Part shown: positions 11,858 through 23,200 of the stretch, piece after piece
Layout of the letters: every line of letters begins with the position of its first letter
Position numbering within the stretch: the first letter of the stretch is position 1
NCBI GenBank assembly: GCA_918807975.1
Contig: OU964923.1
Location: forward strand, 6,448,001-6,512,000
From: Aplidium turbinatum
Lineage: Eukaryota; Chordata; Ascidiacea; Aplousobranchia; Polyclinidae
Direction: 5' to 3'
Length of the DNA stretch: 64,000 nucleotides
Program-made: the position numbers and the translations under genes
The notes under the pieces: generated by a model
Told to the model about the DNA's origin: nothing
Database searches by the model: none
Seen by the model: the letters and a program-made list of their open reading frames with translations, nothing else

Positions 11858-13378
11858 CAGGTCTAACCTTCGTCGTTTCATGAGCATTTAATTTTGGATA
11901 AGTCTTATGCTTTCAACCGTTGAAACACATTTTCCAAGAAAGCGAAGGGCAGTAGGCTATTATTTATTCTACAAATTCAACAAAATAGCACAGATTTACT
12001 GGTTTCGCTGATTTAAAATAGTTATTCCAAATGATGATCAACAATACAATACCGATGGATGCAACCTAAGCTATAAAATGACGAGTTTTTATAGCAGTAT
12101 ATTATGACATTATTTATACTAAAATGTCGAAACGCTGCACCAACTAAATATGAATAAGGGTGGGTCCCTGAACAGAGATGTGGTCTCCCTAACTGGGGTT
12201 TTGGAAAATAGGTCCTTCGTCCTTGCGTATTTTAAGCTACAATATCGAACTTCTGTAGCAACCTTTACAATATTTTTTCGTTTCAAACGAATCCAAAAAA
12301 AAAGAAGCATTAAACAACTTGAGATAAGTGGGCATCTAAACAACCATGCTCCCTTCCCCCGAGGGGTATGAGGGGCGGTTAGTACGGCCCTGTTACCCAA
12401 GACCAGTTTTGAACAATGACATGTTTGCACTACACAATTATAACAACGCTAAAGAAAATAAACATTTTTTGAAGGGGTAGGGGTCATGGCCCAATGCTGT
12501 CCCCCCATAGTACACCACTGGGACTGGATATTACACTCATTTTACGGTTTACGAACACCTGTAGAATTGCATTAGGCTAACCTTATTCGCTTTATCTTCT
12601 TTTGCAACCATGTCTAATATTTTCTACACTTCTGCTATCGTATGTTATTGCCAGTCTTATTTTTTGCTTTGATACTCGGAAAAAAAAAAAACTGCACTTT
12701 TTAATAATTGATTGCAATTCATTTACCTTTCAATCTAATAATTCCACAACGTGTAAATTACCTTCCTAAACAATGCTTTTGCTTTAATGAAGCTTCTAAA
12801 ATGCTTTAACCCAAAAGAAGTAGGCCTATTATTTAAGGAGCGTAATATTAGCTGCTTTTTGTCAAAGTGCTGTTCGCAATAAGACATGTCTGAGTCTTGT
12901 TCACGAAGCGTTGGCTTTATCTGGTTCGTAATTGCTTGAAAATGGCGTTTACTCTTCAGTGGACAATATCTCTGAAGCATTGTGATTAAACGAGTATTTG
13001 AAACGCCGAGTGACAGTCTACTGTATACTGAACAGAAATTGATGCGAGAAGGGCACTGTTGCGATTGTCAATCTTGGTCTGGCCAAGATAAGCTATCTTC
13101 ATAAACGCAAACTATTGAAACATTTTTCAACGGTTTCCGACAGAGTGAAGTAGTGTAAACTGAATCGAATTATTGAAGTCTGAAATTGCCTATTTTGGTA
13201 TAATAATTTATGGCCCTTGAGCAATTAAAAACTGAAGCTCTTTACCGCAACCACGTGATCGATTAAAATTATTGAGACTGCCCATCAGGCGTCCAGACTA
13301 AAACCTTTATTTCTGTCTTTATAGATTTACATCATTGGGTAGCTTTTTTATCACCCAATAAGAGTCGGCTAAAATAAA
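11858..13378. other. intergenic stretch with two isolated hAT-type ends
   Basis: No gene is recognised. Two outward ends typical of hAT elements occur without visible partners: GTACGGCCCTG ending at 12392 and GTACACCACTG ending at 12521. Both are preceded by G/C runs as in the complete hAT copies elsewhere in the window. Open frames of 73-103 codons here resemble nothing known. Confidence 0.45.
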
Positions 13379-13665
13379 AGTGGTTACGCGCCGGGTTCAA
13401 GATCACGCGGCGCTGGTTCGACTCTCGGGGTGTGCGTTTCAGCAACGCATTTCAGGACTGCTCTCCATTCAGCGGCACCTAGTGAATGGAATAATTTCTC
13501 GGCAACAACATTTCAACAATCGGAAAACTTCACTCTGCCAATCTCGGTAACCGGCCCTGCGTCAAGAGCCTCTACAAGTATGCAAACAAGTACCAGGAAT
13601 AACCTATCCAGGCTTTGTCAGTCCGAGGATAAAGATTCAAAATTAAACCAAACCAAACCAAAAGT
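13379..13665 (+). repeat. tRNA-derived SINE, family 1 (subfamily with C)
   Basis: A tRNA-like head (GTGGTTACGCGCC, then B box GGTTCGACTC) leads into a body containing CATTCAGCGGCACC, CGGCAACAA and TCAACAATCGG. The 3' end reads GAGGATAAAGATTC followed by CCAAA-type repeats. It shares the short 3' variant with the copy at 51061. AAAAGTG occurs at both flanks and may be the target duplication. Confidence 0.85.
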
Positions 13666-13789
13666 GACTAGCAGTTGCTTGCGCAATGAGGACGGCAAAT
13701 GATCAGTCAATATTTCTAAAGTAATACGGTCTTGGAACTCATGTACCAATCTTGTCACCAGGGGGAGATGGGTTGTCAATATTTCTAAC

Positions 13790-14781
13790 CAGGGCCGTAG
13801 CCAGACCGCAGATCAAGGGGGGCCAACTTTTTGTTTGGGGGGGCCGAAAAAATGTAAATGATTTTGGCATTTTACCCTCTTAAATATCGGTATCCACAAA
13901 AATTGCAATATATCAGATTAGTGTTAAGACCAACACTGGTCTCTTATTTTATCCGCTAGTTGAATCACGGCAACCATATTACAATGACCAACATAGCACA
14001 GCAATTGTTGACTTGTTATATAAATAGCGGTACTTGTTATGAGCAAAAACTTTAACTGGCTCGAAGAAGCTAGTGCCGACGATTTTGAAGGCCATAAGCA
14101 CCAAGTTTGCCTGTCTTGGTTGTAACATGCTCCGTCTAGTGGGAGCGTCAACCCTTGTTAACACTGACAATCCACACTCACAAGCGGCAGGCTAGATCCA
14201 AATGTTGCAATATCTGCTGCAAGGTTGAACACTTCACAGATCAGAAAACTAGAAACAAAATTTATTTACACTGATTGGATTGAAGAGAAAAAATAAACAC
14301 TGCTTAAAAAATTACAGGTTTATATTTTGTATGCGTTGTCTTCAAAAACCACTTGCTTTACCACTGCACAAATTTGGTTATCACTGACCCTTAGAATTAG
14401 GTATGGTACCGAGAATAGCGACAGCTGATATCAAATAGCCTAATTTGTACCGGTTTGTAGGCCTGCTGGAAAACCATTCCCTCTTTGTTAGGTTATCATT
14501 CTTTCCCAAAACATTTTTATTTTGCACAATTTCTGACAATTTTTCTACCAACCTAACACGTGTTGGCCTTGGTTGAATTGAACATGTTGAGGTTGCCAAA
14601 GGAGGGGGGCGAAATTGTTTAATCATCTTAGCTGTTAACTAAACAAAATAATTGTAGTTAATTGGGCCTAGGTTGGAGCTTTGCAACGGGAAAGATGGGC
14701 AAAATCATTATAATTGTAGCTGTTTCTCGAGAATGTTGGGATTTTGCCAGGGGGGCGAGGTCCCCCCTGGCTACGGGCCTG
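13790..14781 (-). mobile_element. hAT element, CAGGGCCGTAGCCAG family, 992 bp
   Basis: Terminal repeats CAGGGCCGTAGCCAG and CTGGCTACGGGCCTG are flanked by exact 8-bp copies of TTTCTAAC (13782-13789 and 14782-14789). On the minus strand the body keeps a piece of a hAT dimerisation domain: CECGLSVLTRVDAPTRRSM then QANLVLMAF, in a frame with small relics only. It is the longer relative of the 178-bp element at 28625-28802, which has the same ends. Confidence 0.88.
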
Positions 14782-14789
14782 TTTCTAAC

Positions 14790-15171
14790 CTAATCGATTG
14801 ATTTTACCCAGTGCTGTAAATGAGCCTAGTTGCTGTTTTCTTTCATTGTAGAACTGATGAGGGATATGTGAACTGTGAACAATAGTCTCCTAAAGTAGGC
14901 TACTAGTTCTTCTCTGTCTGTTTTAATAAAGTTGTGAGACCATGGCTACAGTTACCTGTTGTGTTCAACTGTTCTGTCTGAGTAACAATTACGAACAGCG
15001 GAAAGTTACAACCATTTATTTGTATATAGCCTACACAAAATCTAATCACATAAATACTTAAAAAACAGAGTAGAAAAGCTCAACTTGTTATTTTTTGCAT
15101 TGCTCGGTTTGTGCCTGTATCAGGTGTTCGCCTACCGGTAGGCTAATTCATTTTTTTTTCATGTAGTAGGC
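14790..15171. other. spacer, no gene seen
   Basis: AT-rich sequence between the hAT element and the MSANTD3-like gene. It would include the 3' UTR of that gene at its right. Nothing else is recognised. Confidence 0.4.
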
Positions 15172-16121
15172 CTACAGCTTCATTTCGTGTTTTTTTTTTC
15201 TACATTCCAATTCATATTGAAGTACTTGCATTTTTAGTTCAATTACATCATCGTTGAACGGTTTAATTTTTTTTCGTTTATCAATTCTATCAGTTGGGGC
15301 TTTTCGTTTCTTGCTTGCAACCACCCTGCATGTGCCTTCATTTGCAGCAGTGACTGGTGTCTCTGGAGAGGGATTTGAACATTGTGCACACTTTCAATAT
15401 AAACATTATCCTCTGGAGGCGATGCAATGCTGACCTCTCTTCTGTGAATGACCCAAGCAGAAGTGCATGTGTTGTTTCATTATTTTCAGTTTCTGCAGAA
15501 CAAATAAGACAGCTTAATTAAAGATAATAGTAGTATACACATTGTGGTAAGCACAAACACAATAAAAGACAAACCTGGAGGTGGAGGTAATATCGTAGAA
15601 TTCAAAAATGTATCATCGTCATATTGACATTCAAGTGGATGCAACTGTGATGCTATTGCTATCATATCTGCAAAATGAAGAACAACCATAAGACCTTTTA
15701 CAAAATGTAGTCTATATAGACACGCACTCATTCATGTTAAATAGCATGTGTAGCACTTATTTTTCAGAGTTGACTTACTTTCTATACCGTCCCAAACAGC
15801 ACCATCTTTCATTTCGCTGCCATTACCCTTTTGTGGTGGACCACCACCAGTGCTACATCGTTCTTGGTGGGCCAAAGAGACCCTCTTTTTTGCTTGGGCT
15901 TTCATGTTTGCTCGTAATCTTCGAAGTGTTCCCTCTTTTCTAACTGCGAAGGTTGAGGCACCATTGAAATCTTTAGTAATTTTCCCCCAGGCATCATTCT
16001 TGTTTTGTGAAGTCACACCATCAGTCTTCTTGCATTCAATGATATTCCGATACGTTCCAATGCAAGTCAGAAACAGATCTTTTTCATGAGGAGAAAAATT
16101 TTGTGATCGTTGTTTTGACAT
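15172..16121 (-). CDS. MSANTD3-like Myb/SANT DNA-binding protein, possibly decayed
   Basis: Exon 1 (16121-15779) encodes a Myb/SANT-like domain: FSPHEKDLFLTCIGTY, IIECKKTDG, AWGKITKDFN, LRRLRANMKAQAKK. MSANTD3 has FSELEKS, VLECKKSD and WENIKARTKK at the same places. Exon 2 (15667-15575) joins in phase 1 between TTTTGCAG and GTTTGT and encodes IASQLHPLECQYDDD to ILPPPP. A third segment (15492-15172) follows a good acceptor (TTGTTCTGCAG) and ends with a basic stretch KKRKAPTDRIDKRKK and a coiled-coil-like VIELKMQVLQYELE, as MSANTD3 does, before a stop. Within this segment the sensible reading changes frame twice, so the copy is either decaying, or contains an intron I did not resolve. Such proteins also occur as partners of Harbinger transposases; no Harbinger transposase is seen here. 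Confidence 0.6.
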
Positions 16122-16371
16122 TGCAGTTTATAAATGAATTTAATTTAACACTCAAGAAAAAATTGTGAAATATTTGTTGTACACTAAAACACAAAACAGT
16201 AAAATAATGTACCGGTAGTGAAATCATTTCAGAAACTGCCAAATCTAAAGCTCTATCATTTCAGAAAAATTAACATTAGCCCAATGTTTCTGTTAATAAA
16301 TTTTTAGTTGGCAGTTGTGTTTTGATGAAAGGCATTCCATTACCGGCACCTTTGGCTTTAACATCTAGCCG
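16122..16371. other. 5' side of the MSANTD3-like gene
   Basis: About 250 bases of AT-rich sequence without recognised signals, ending at the SINE that starts near 16372. Confidence 0.35.
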
Positions 16372-16610
16372 GCTTACGTGGCCGAGTGGTGAGAGCGTCT
16401 GCGCGACGTTCGAAAGGACGTTGGTTCGACACCGCTGTAGAGCACGCGGCTGTGTCTCGGCAAGACACTTACAGGCATGCCAAAAATAATGGGAGCAGCT
16501 GACTCGATAACTGTGTACCGGTAGTTCCTTCGCTGCTTCCAGTGGTCTGTTGTGTTGCATATGTAATCGCAGTGTACTGTATGTTGTCGCAATGGGCGCA
16601 AAATAAAACA
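16372..16610 (+). repeat. tRNA-derived SINE, family 2
   Basis: The head GTGGCCGAGTGGTGAGAGCG looks like the A box of a class II (leucine or serine) tRNA, followed by GTTGGTTCGACACC as B box. The body includes TCTCGGCAAGACACTTACAG and ends GGGCGCAAAATAAAAC. A second, opposite copy lies at 45828-46040. Confidence 0.8.
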
Positions 16611-16929
16611 TGTTATTATAATTACAAAGCCTGAACACTACTGTAAACTAGTCTGGACAGTCTCACAATAACATAGATTCACTTTCAAATTTCTGATGAA
16701 CAACCTTGTAGCTTAACTGCATCTGCCAAATTCAGCTGATTTCAGGCTGCTTCTACAATGCAGTCAAAGTTACGGTACACCAACTTCAGTAGTTAAAACC
16801 AGGGAGCACTCTGAAAAGGTGTTTTATTGGCAACTGACAAAAGGGCTGCTTAGTAGGCTACCGGGCTCACATATTACACCAGACATCGATCATTTCAAGC
16901 AAATTTGTGAATACCGGTATCCAGCCTTT
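16611..16929. other. spacer, no gene seen
   Basis: AT-rich sequence without recognised features, ending at the target duplication of the next hAT element. Confidence 0.35.
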
Positions 16930-16937
16930 GTTTCTAC

Positions 16938-18448
16938 CATAGCCGTACGAGCCAGGGGGGCAGCTGCCCCCGCTATTGTTTCAAAACGTCGCGTATCCGG
17001 GCAAAATCTTGCAATTATTAGGGCAAAAATTGCTGTATGAAAAGCTTCAAAATTGCATGAATTAAGAAAAACGATAAATTAATATATTTTACCTATCAAA
17101 CTAAGTACAGCCTCTTATTTGCACAAGAAATGTGTCGCAAAATTTTCATTTGGTACACCCGTATTGATGTATTGCATTGCATGGTGATCAAACTGTAGTA
17201 CGAAATGCATTTAACCAACTGCATCATGCCAATTTGGGCAGCCACCAAAATATGTCTCTAATATTTTTGTGAAAATGCCCAAATTAAAATGCAAAATTTG
17301 CTAGGCCTATATAGCTAATTTTTATAATTTTCACAAATGCATCGTGTTGATTTGGGCAGCTGAAAACATGAAATTATCCGATGAAACTGATTAGTCTGTT
17401 TATACAACTGCCCAAATTAGCGTGAGGCAGTTTTCCCAAAATGAACAAATTCATTAATTTTTCCCATTTACATAACTGTATCGTTTAGATTTGGGCAACA
17501 AAAAATAAGTTATGAAATTATCTGATCATATACTCTATTTATCAAACTGCCCAAATTGGCATGATGCAGTTGCCTCGGCATCAAAATTTACATAGTGTTT
17601 AATTTTTTTCGTAATATCCATAAATGCATTATCTTGATTTGGGCAACTACAAAATATGACTGTATATAAATCTGGTGAATACTTCCACAAAACAATTCGG
17701 GTGGAGAGATTACAGTACTTTTTCTTCCATAAACAGACATAGCTAAGCAACACCACAACATTTAACAAAAAATGTTATACCTGTTAAATGTAATGTTAAT
17801 GTTGTGGTGCTGCTTAGCTTTGTTTGGTTACTTTTATAAAACTACCCAACTTAAAATGATGCAGTTGCGCCCCAAAATAAAAATAAAATATTTAGTTTGT
17901 TTATGCAACTGTGTCATGTTAACTTCACTAACATTTAAAATGCTACTGCTGAAATATATAATCTCAAACCAATCATAATATATTCATTTATTTCAAAGCT
18001 TTCCAAACTTAAAACCTGCCATGCAAGCTGGCAAAATATTATAATTTCTAGCTTCTAGGGATATGTGCGGTTTAATTTGGTCCAAAATCTGTTTGTTACT
18101 TTTGCAATCCAAGGAAATTGCAACTAATCCAATATTTAAGTGGGGTGGTTTTTTATTTGTGGTGTGTAAAACAATATTTGTTACTCCTACCTACCAATTT
18201 ACCATGCCAAAGTGCAGAAGCATCGAGCAATGCACAAGCAAGGTATCTTCAAAGATTAATTTAGTTCTTCTATCTTGATTACGGTACTTTAGTAAGAAAT
18301 TTTAGCTAGCTGGTGATCTTGTTATGTTAGTTTTTCACTGTTATCATGCACTGCATACATTATATTTGGGCAATTTCTATAAAAGCGTGCATATTTGGGC
18401 AAATTTACGTTCTGCCCCCCCAAAATGATTTGGTCTCGTACGGCTATG
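16938..18448. mobile_element. non-autonomous hAT element with internal repeats, 1511 bp
   Basis: Ends CATAGCCGTACGAGCC and CTCGTACGGCTATG are flanked by exact GTTTCTAC duplications (16930-16937 and 18449-18456). No transposase is seen. The middle (about 17210-17870) is a degenerate tandem series in which the motif ATTTGGGCA alternates with its complement TGCCCAAAT, each next to GATGCAGTT or its complement, spaced roughly 60-150 bases. TTTGGGCA also recurs near the right end. Confidence 0.85.
17210..17870. repeat. alternating inverted minisatellite inside the hAT element
   Basis: Units such as GCATCATGCCAATTTGGGCA and the opposite TGCCCAAATTGGCATGATGC alternate at least four times each way with decayed copies toward the ends. 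The arrangement could fold into a series of hairpins on one strand. Confidence 0.7.
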
Positions 18449-18456
18449 GTTTCTAC

Positions 18457-19445
18457 CAAATAACTTATCAGCAAATATAACGCTTTTTGCCATTCCCATG
18501 AACAAACAATGTAGGCCTATGTAGCATGTAGGATTGTAGGTACCTTTTTCTACCACTGAACCCCGTAACAAATCAAAGAAATGCTCATTGCTAGAGTTAT
18601 GACTCAGCAAAAACCATGAACACTCTGATTAAATCATTGATCAACTAATCATGAACAAAATTTTGTTGGTGAATATCAACAACGAATTAACTTTAATCAA
18701 TGTTTAGTAAATCAATGATTAACTTTAATCCTTGGTTAAGTTAATTGGTGTTGGTGCATCCAACCCTTAGTACTTCTATAAACAGACCACATCAGTGGTG
18801 CAATACGAGTCTTACTAACCAAAACATAAGCGTCAATATTGGAAACTGGAACGTTTAAGAAGCGAAATGTAAAATGCAGCGTATATATACGGTATGATAA
18901 TGGCAATGATTCGCTATTCAATCTGGATTTGGTGTCAGCCTAACACTGTACACCGTCAAAGAAACAAATCACCTCTCAAGAGGAAAAAATTCAGCAGCAA
19001 CATCAAAATGTATATTGGCCTACGTATGAAAGGAAGCACGTTTTAACTTTTTTCAAAGTATAGGCATGTGCCCATCGTGAAACGGCAAGCATTGCCATCA
19101 TTGGTTTGCCTTGTCATCACTCTACTTTGGTATCACAGGTCGTTGTCGCTGAAAGTGAAAGAGCCAACCTGCTTCAGAGGGCGATAAGTATTAACATTGA
19201 GAGGTCTCATGTTGATGTTTTAACGCTGATTAACGCAACTTGAATGCTGATTACCTCTGACCAAGCTCGTATTAACAAAAACAAAAAAATAGCTGAGAGT
19301 TAGTATAGCCCCACGTTAACTTTGAAAATACAGTATATATATATCATTCAATCCATCATAACTCTTTAGTCAATGTTTCATAGGATCTTGCGCAGTGGTA
19401 TAACATAAGGCACAGTATTTCCAGTAGGACCATGTCCAAATGTCC
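18457..19445. other. intergenic stretch, no gene seen
   Basis: AT-rich DNA with a short TATATATAT run near 19334. Small open frames on both strands resemble nothing known. Confidence 0.4.
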
Positions 19446-19775
19446 AATTGTCGGCAGCAATTGCTGAGTGGTTAGCGCGTTGGGCTCGCAGTCGAGAGCC
19501 TGCATGTTCGACTCCAGCCACCCGCACTTGCTGTTGTTTCTCTGGGCAAGAAACTTTACGATAATTGCCTCTACCCAGTGATCGATCTCGAGTAATGGGT
19601 AGTACCAAATTTCAGTAATAAGTAGAGTAGACAACCGGAAACAGACATTGCCGTCGGCTGCAGCGTGGGTCAGGTGTACGTCGGAAGGCGTACACCGATG
19701 CATAGCGCTCAAGTCCGCTTTCCCGCAATGCAGGGTAAACATATGAAAAACAAACAAACAAACAAGTCCATGTTA
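19446..19775 (+). repeat. tRNA-derived SINE, family 3
   Basis: The head has A box-like TGCTGAGTGGTTAGCGCG and B box ATGTTCGACTCC, followed by a body with CTCTGGGCAAGAAACTT, and ends in a (CAAA)n tail (AAACAAACAAACAAAC). The body differs from families 1 and 2. It lies just downstream of the RNASEH2B stop codon. Confidence 0.8.
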
Positions 19776-19801
19776 AAAACACAGAATTCTTTACTAGAAT
19801 G

Positions 19802-20219
19802 TTAAGTTTTAGGCTTAACAGCAAAGAAGCTTGACATTGTTTTCATTCCTTTCTTATCAACTTTATTTAAAGCTTTTTGAGCCCTTGAAATAGTTTTCTT
19901 TTGAGCAGATTTAGAGCTCTTCGGAACTAACTTGGTATAATCATCCAATGCTTCAGTTTTAGCTTTTTTTGAGGCGGAATTCAAGCCGACACCCTTACGC
20001 TTTTCGTTTCTTTCACGTATTCCAAGGTATTTCCACACTTTTGCATGGAGTTCATTTGGCAGGTACTCACACACCATGCCACAGGCATATCGTAGTTTAC
20101 ATTCACCTTCAGATTCGTTCTCTTCATTTTCAGCAACGAACATTGAGGAAGCATTTACGGCAGAAGCTGTTCTTTCAACTTTGCACTTGATCCATGATAA
20201 AGCTTTAGCTTCATTGTAC
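19802..20219 (-). CDS. RNASEH2B: RNASEH2B exon 2 (C-terminal, PIP box)
   Basis: This 418-nt exon starts after CATGTATTTTTAG and encodes YNEAKALSWIKCK to the stop at 19802-19804. It contains the helical C-terminal region and the TMSSFF PIP box about ten residues from the end. Confidence 0.92.
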
Positions 20220-23200
20220 CTAAAAATACATGTACAGTACATAAAGATAAATGAATAGCAAAGATATTGACTATCAGAAGGCCAATGAAAACACAGCAGA
20301 AAATTGGAGTTCAAGATGTGATGGCATGAGCACAAGGTGGAGCGATCACTGGTACAACCATGATTATCTAATACCTAGGGTACGGGTCGGCAATCTTTAG
20401 CATTGAAAGAGCCATTTGGTCTCGTCTCCATCAAACTAAACCTGCTCTGAGCCGCACCATCTAATTGACGGCTTAAGCAAAAACCTAACGCTTACAGGAA
20501 AGCCTTTTGTTCGAGTTATTCGGCCGCACCCTGTAGAACTGATTTGTAGTTAGGGAACGTTCAAATATTACGTAACGCTTTTTTTCCGAATTTTTGACCC
20601 CCCCCTCCCCCATGTAACGCCAACGTAACGCTTTTTTCAATCCCCCCCTCCCCCATGTAACGCTTTTTCACTACGAATTCAGCACAAAAAACTACCATTC
20701 CGTACTCGAAAGCGTTACGTAACGTTTTGCTTGAACCCCCTCCCCCCCGATGTGACGCTAACGTAACGCTTTGCATAACCCCCCCTCCCCCTCGAAGGCG
20801 TTACGTAATATTTGAACGTTCCCTTACCATTCCAACAGCTGTCAACTCTTAACATGACTGGAAAACACAACTATATCGGTTAATCGGAAAGGCAACCAAA
20901 ATGGTATATACCAAATTTTTAACTTTTTGGTACTCCAGACTCTGGAGCCCAGAGTACCAATCAGCAACACTGGCCACAAAGGTAAAGCGTTGCGCCTCTT
21001 TTTCGCAACTATTCAGCTTTTGATTATTGCACCACAATGGTTTAATTGTCACGAACTAGTACAAAAAAGTATCATGTGAGCCAGAGCGCAGAAATAAAAG
21101 AGCCGCAGGTTGCCGACTGCTGACTTAGGGTAATGTAACAATGTTGATTGCAACCATTGATGTTTCCATGAAACAGATCTGTTGTGTATGTCAATTCTAT
21201 AATTTGTTGTTTGGTAACACAGGATGATAGATATCAGGGTTGGAAAAAATCATGATTTTTTTAAAAAAATCAAAAAAATCGGATTTTTTTGATTTAAATC
21301 GGATTTTTTTGATTTAAATCAGATTTTTTTGATTTTTTTTAGATAAAAAAGCGTCGAGTCTACTTGGGGGAAGAGATCATTTTAGTAAGATAGCAGAATC
21401 ATTTTTAACCCCTTGATTGATTGAAAGGCTTTGCTTTGCAAGTGTTTAATCATTTTTATTATCATATTGTAGGCTAGCCTGTCTATTGCACATATTTTTA
21501 AGTAGGTGTGATATGTTGCTTTATACTAAATCACAATTGTGCATATCGAGATTGAGGTGAGTCTCAGACTGTCATCTCACTACACTAAGATCTTTCCTCA
21601 CGTTTGAGCGCAAAACTCCCATCGTGACGTCACATTGCATGACAACATCGGTGTTGAATAAAAAGGAAAAATTCGCGCTAAAGTTTATGGCTCTACAAAA
21701 TATCAATAGCTGTGGAATGGTAACATGTTTTTGAAAAAAGAAAGAAACACATTTTGCAAAATACTTCTATGATCTAAAAAGTACCAATCTTTTAAAACGG
21801 CTTTTAACCTGGACAGGCATTTTAAAAAAGGTCTAATATAAATTAATCTGTGCCGTGTCTTTTAGCTCAAACTCTCACATTTGAAAACCCTGAGCCTCAA
21901 TGCAGAATAGTGCAGCTTACCCTCTTTTGTATTAAAATGCTGAAACAATTTTTTGTCTGAGTTGAAATGCACAACTGAAACTCCGTATTATACTTAATTA
22001 TCAGTATCTTAAATCACAGCTATACTTTGAGCTATTGCATTGCTGCAACTTCAGACCAAGGCTCATCCTTTCTCATAAATGACAAGAGCAGTCACCCTGG
22101 CCATGTGCAATTATTCCCACCTACTAACGTTATTGTCCTTAACATCACAGATATATTATGATAGTACCATCCTTACTAAGTCACAGATCATTTTTCTGAA
22201 TCGTTGATTGTATTTTTTTTTACCTAAAAAGCTCTAGCCTAATATACTATGTTGGAGCTGGTATACAAGTCCCAAGTGTGAACTGCCAAGTAAACTAAGT
22301 TGCCTTTCAAAACATGCATAGCCTATAGCCTTATGTATTTAAATATAACTTTTGTATTACAAAGAAGCAGTAAAACGTTTGTTGATGTATTTATTTTTAT
22401 TTTAGCAAATAAAAAATCATTTGATTTTTTTAATTGATTTTTTTGATTTTTATTGTTTGATTTAAATCATGATTTAAATCAATGATTTAAATCATTTGAT
22501 TTAAATCAGCCAACCCTGATAGATATCATTATATAATATATATATAATTATATATACAAGATCCAATCCTGCACATAATGGATGCAGACACAGGATAGAA
22601 ATATCATTAATGAATATTATAATAATTATATATAGTAATAGTATAGATATTGATTCACTGAAACTACAAAGATCCGTAAAGCAATAAAAATACACTATTG
22701 TATAGTGCATTTGACAATTAATATTGGTATGATCATTTGTATAAAATTACAGTGAAGTTGACATATAATACAATTTACCACTATAAGTTGATGCTAGTAA
22801 CTTACAATACATTAAATTCTTATATACATAGACTTCAAATTAGGCTAACAAACATAGGTTGTTAGGTTTACCTGTAAGCTGCAAACTCATCAGTACCAGC
22901 AGAATCTGCAATGTGGTTCATGTGTGATTTTTGTTTCAAACAGGATAGAAGTTTCGCCCCAAGGTTGCTGATAGAATTGCAACCCGAGAACAATTGGTCA
23001 ACAACAACAAACTTTCCAGTTTTGTCTTTCAACAACTGTGCTAACAACATGTACAGTGCATCAAACTCTGTCACTATGAACAGAGAACCATCCGACTTTA
23101 CAGCTTTCTCTTCCACAAACCATGATGAAAAGCTTTCCTGGTGTTTGTTGATTTCATATAAACAAGACTTTGATCCATCAGTTTCTTTGAATAAAAACTT

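Larger units (their letters stand above)
20220..22871 (-). other. RNASEH2B intron, loaded with transposons
   Basis: The only intron of the gene is 2.65 kb. At least 2.0 kb of it is three mobile elements: a hAT at 20383-21124 with a Harbinger-type MITE inside it (20553-20823), and another hAT at 21235-22518. The rest is AT-rich, including an alternating AT run near 22530. Confidence 0.85.

Noticed and set aside
13430-13702. 90-codon plus-strand frame
   Set aside because: It is a reading of the family 1 SINE; the same peptide fragments appear in its other copies.
16380-16450. Functional tRNA gene at the head of the family 2 SINE
   Set aside because: A and B boxes are present but the cloverleaf cannot be completed and the same head recurs with the same body at 45828-46040.
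19378-19757. Open frames across the family 3 SINE
   Set aside because: They cross the tRNA-like head and body of the SINE and resemble no protein.
22501-22710. Isoleucine-rich frame near 22600
   Set aside because: Produced by an AT-rich run beside the hAT element; no other support.
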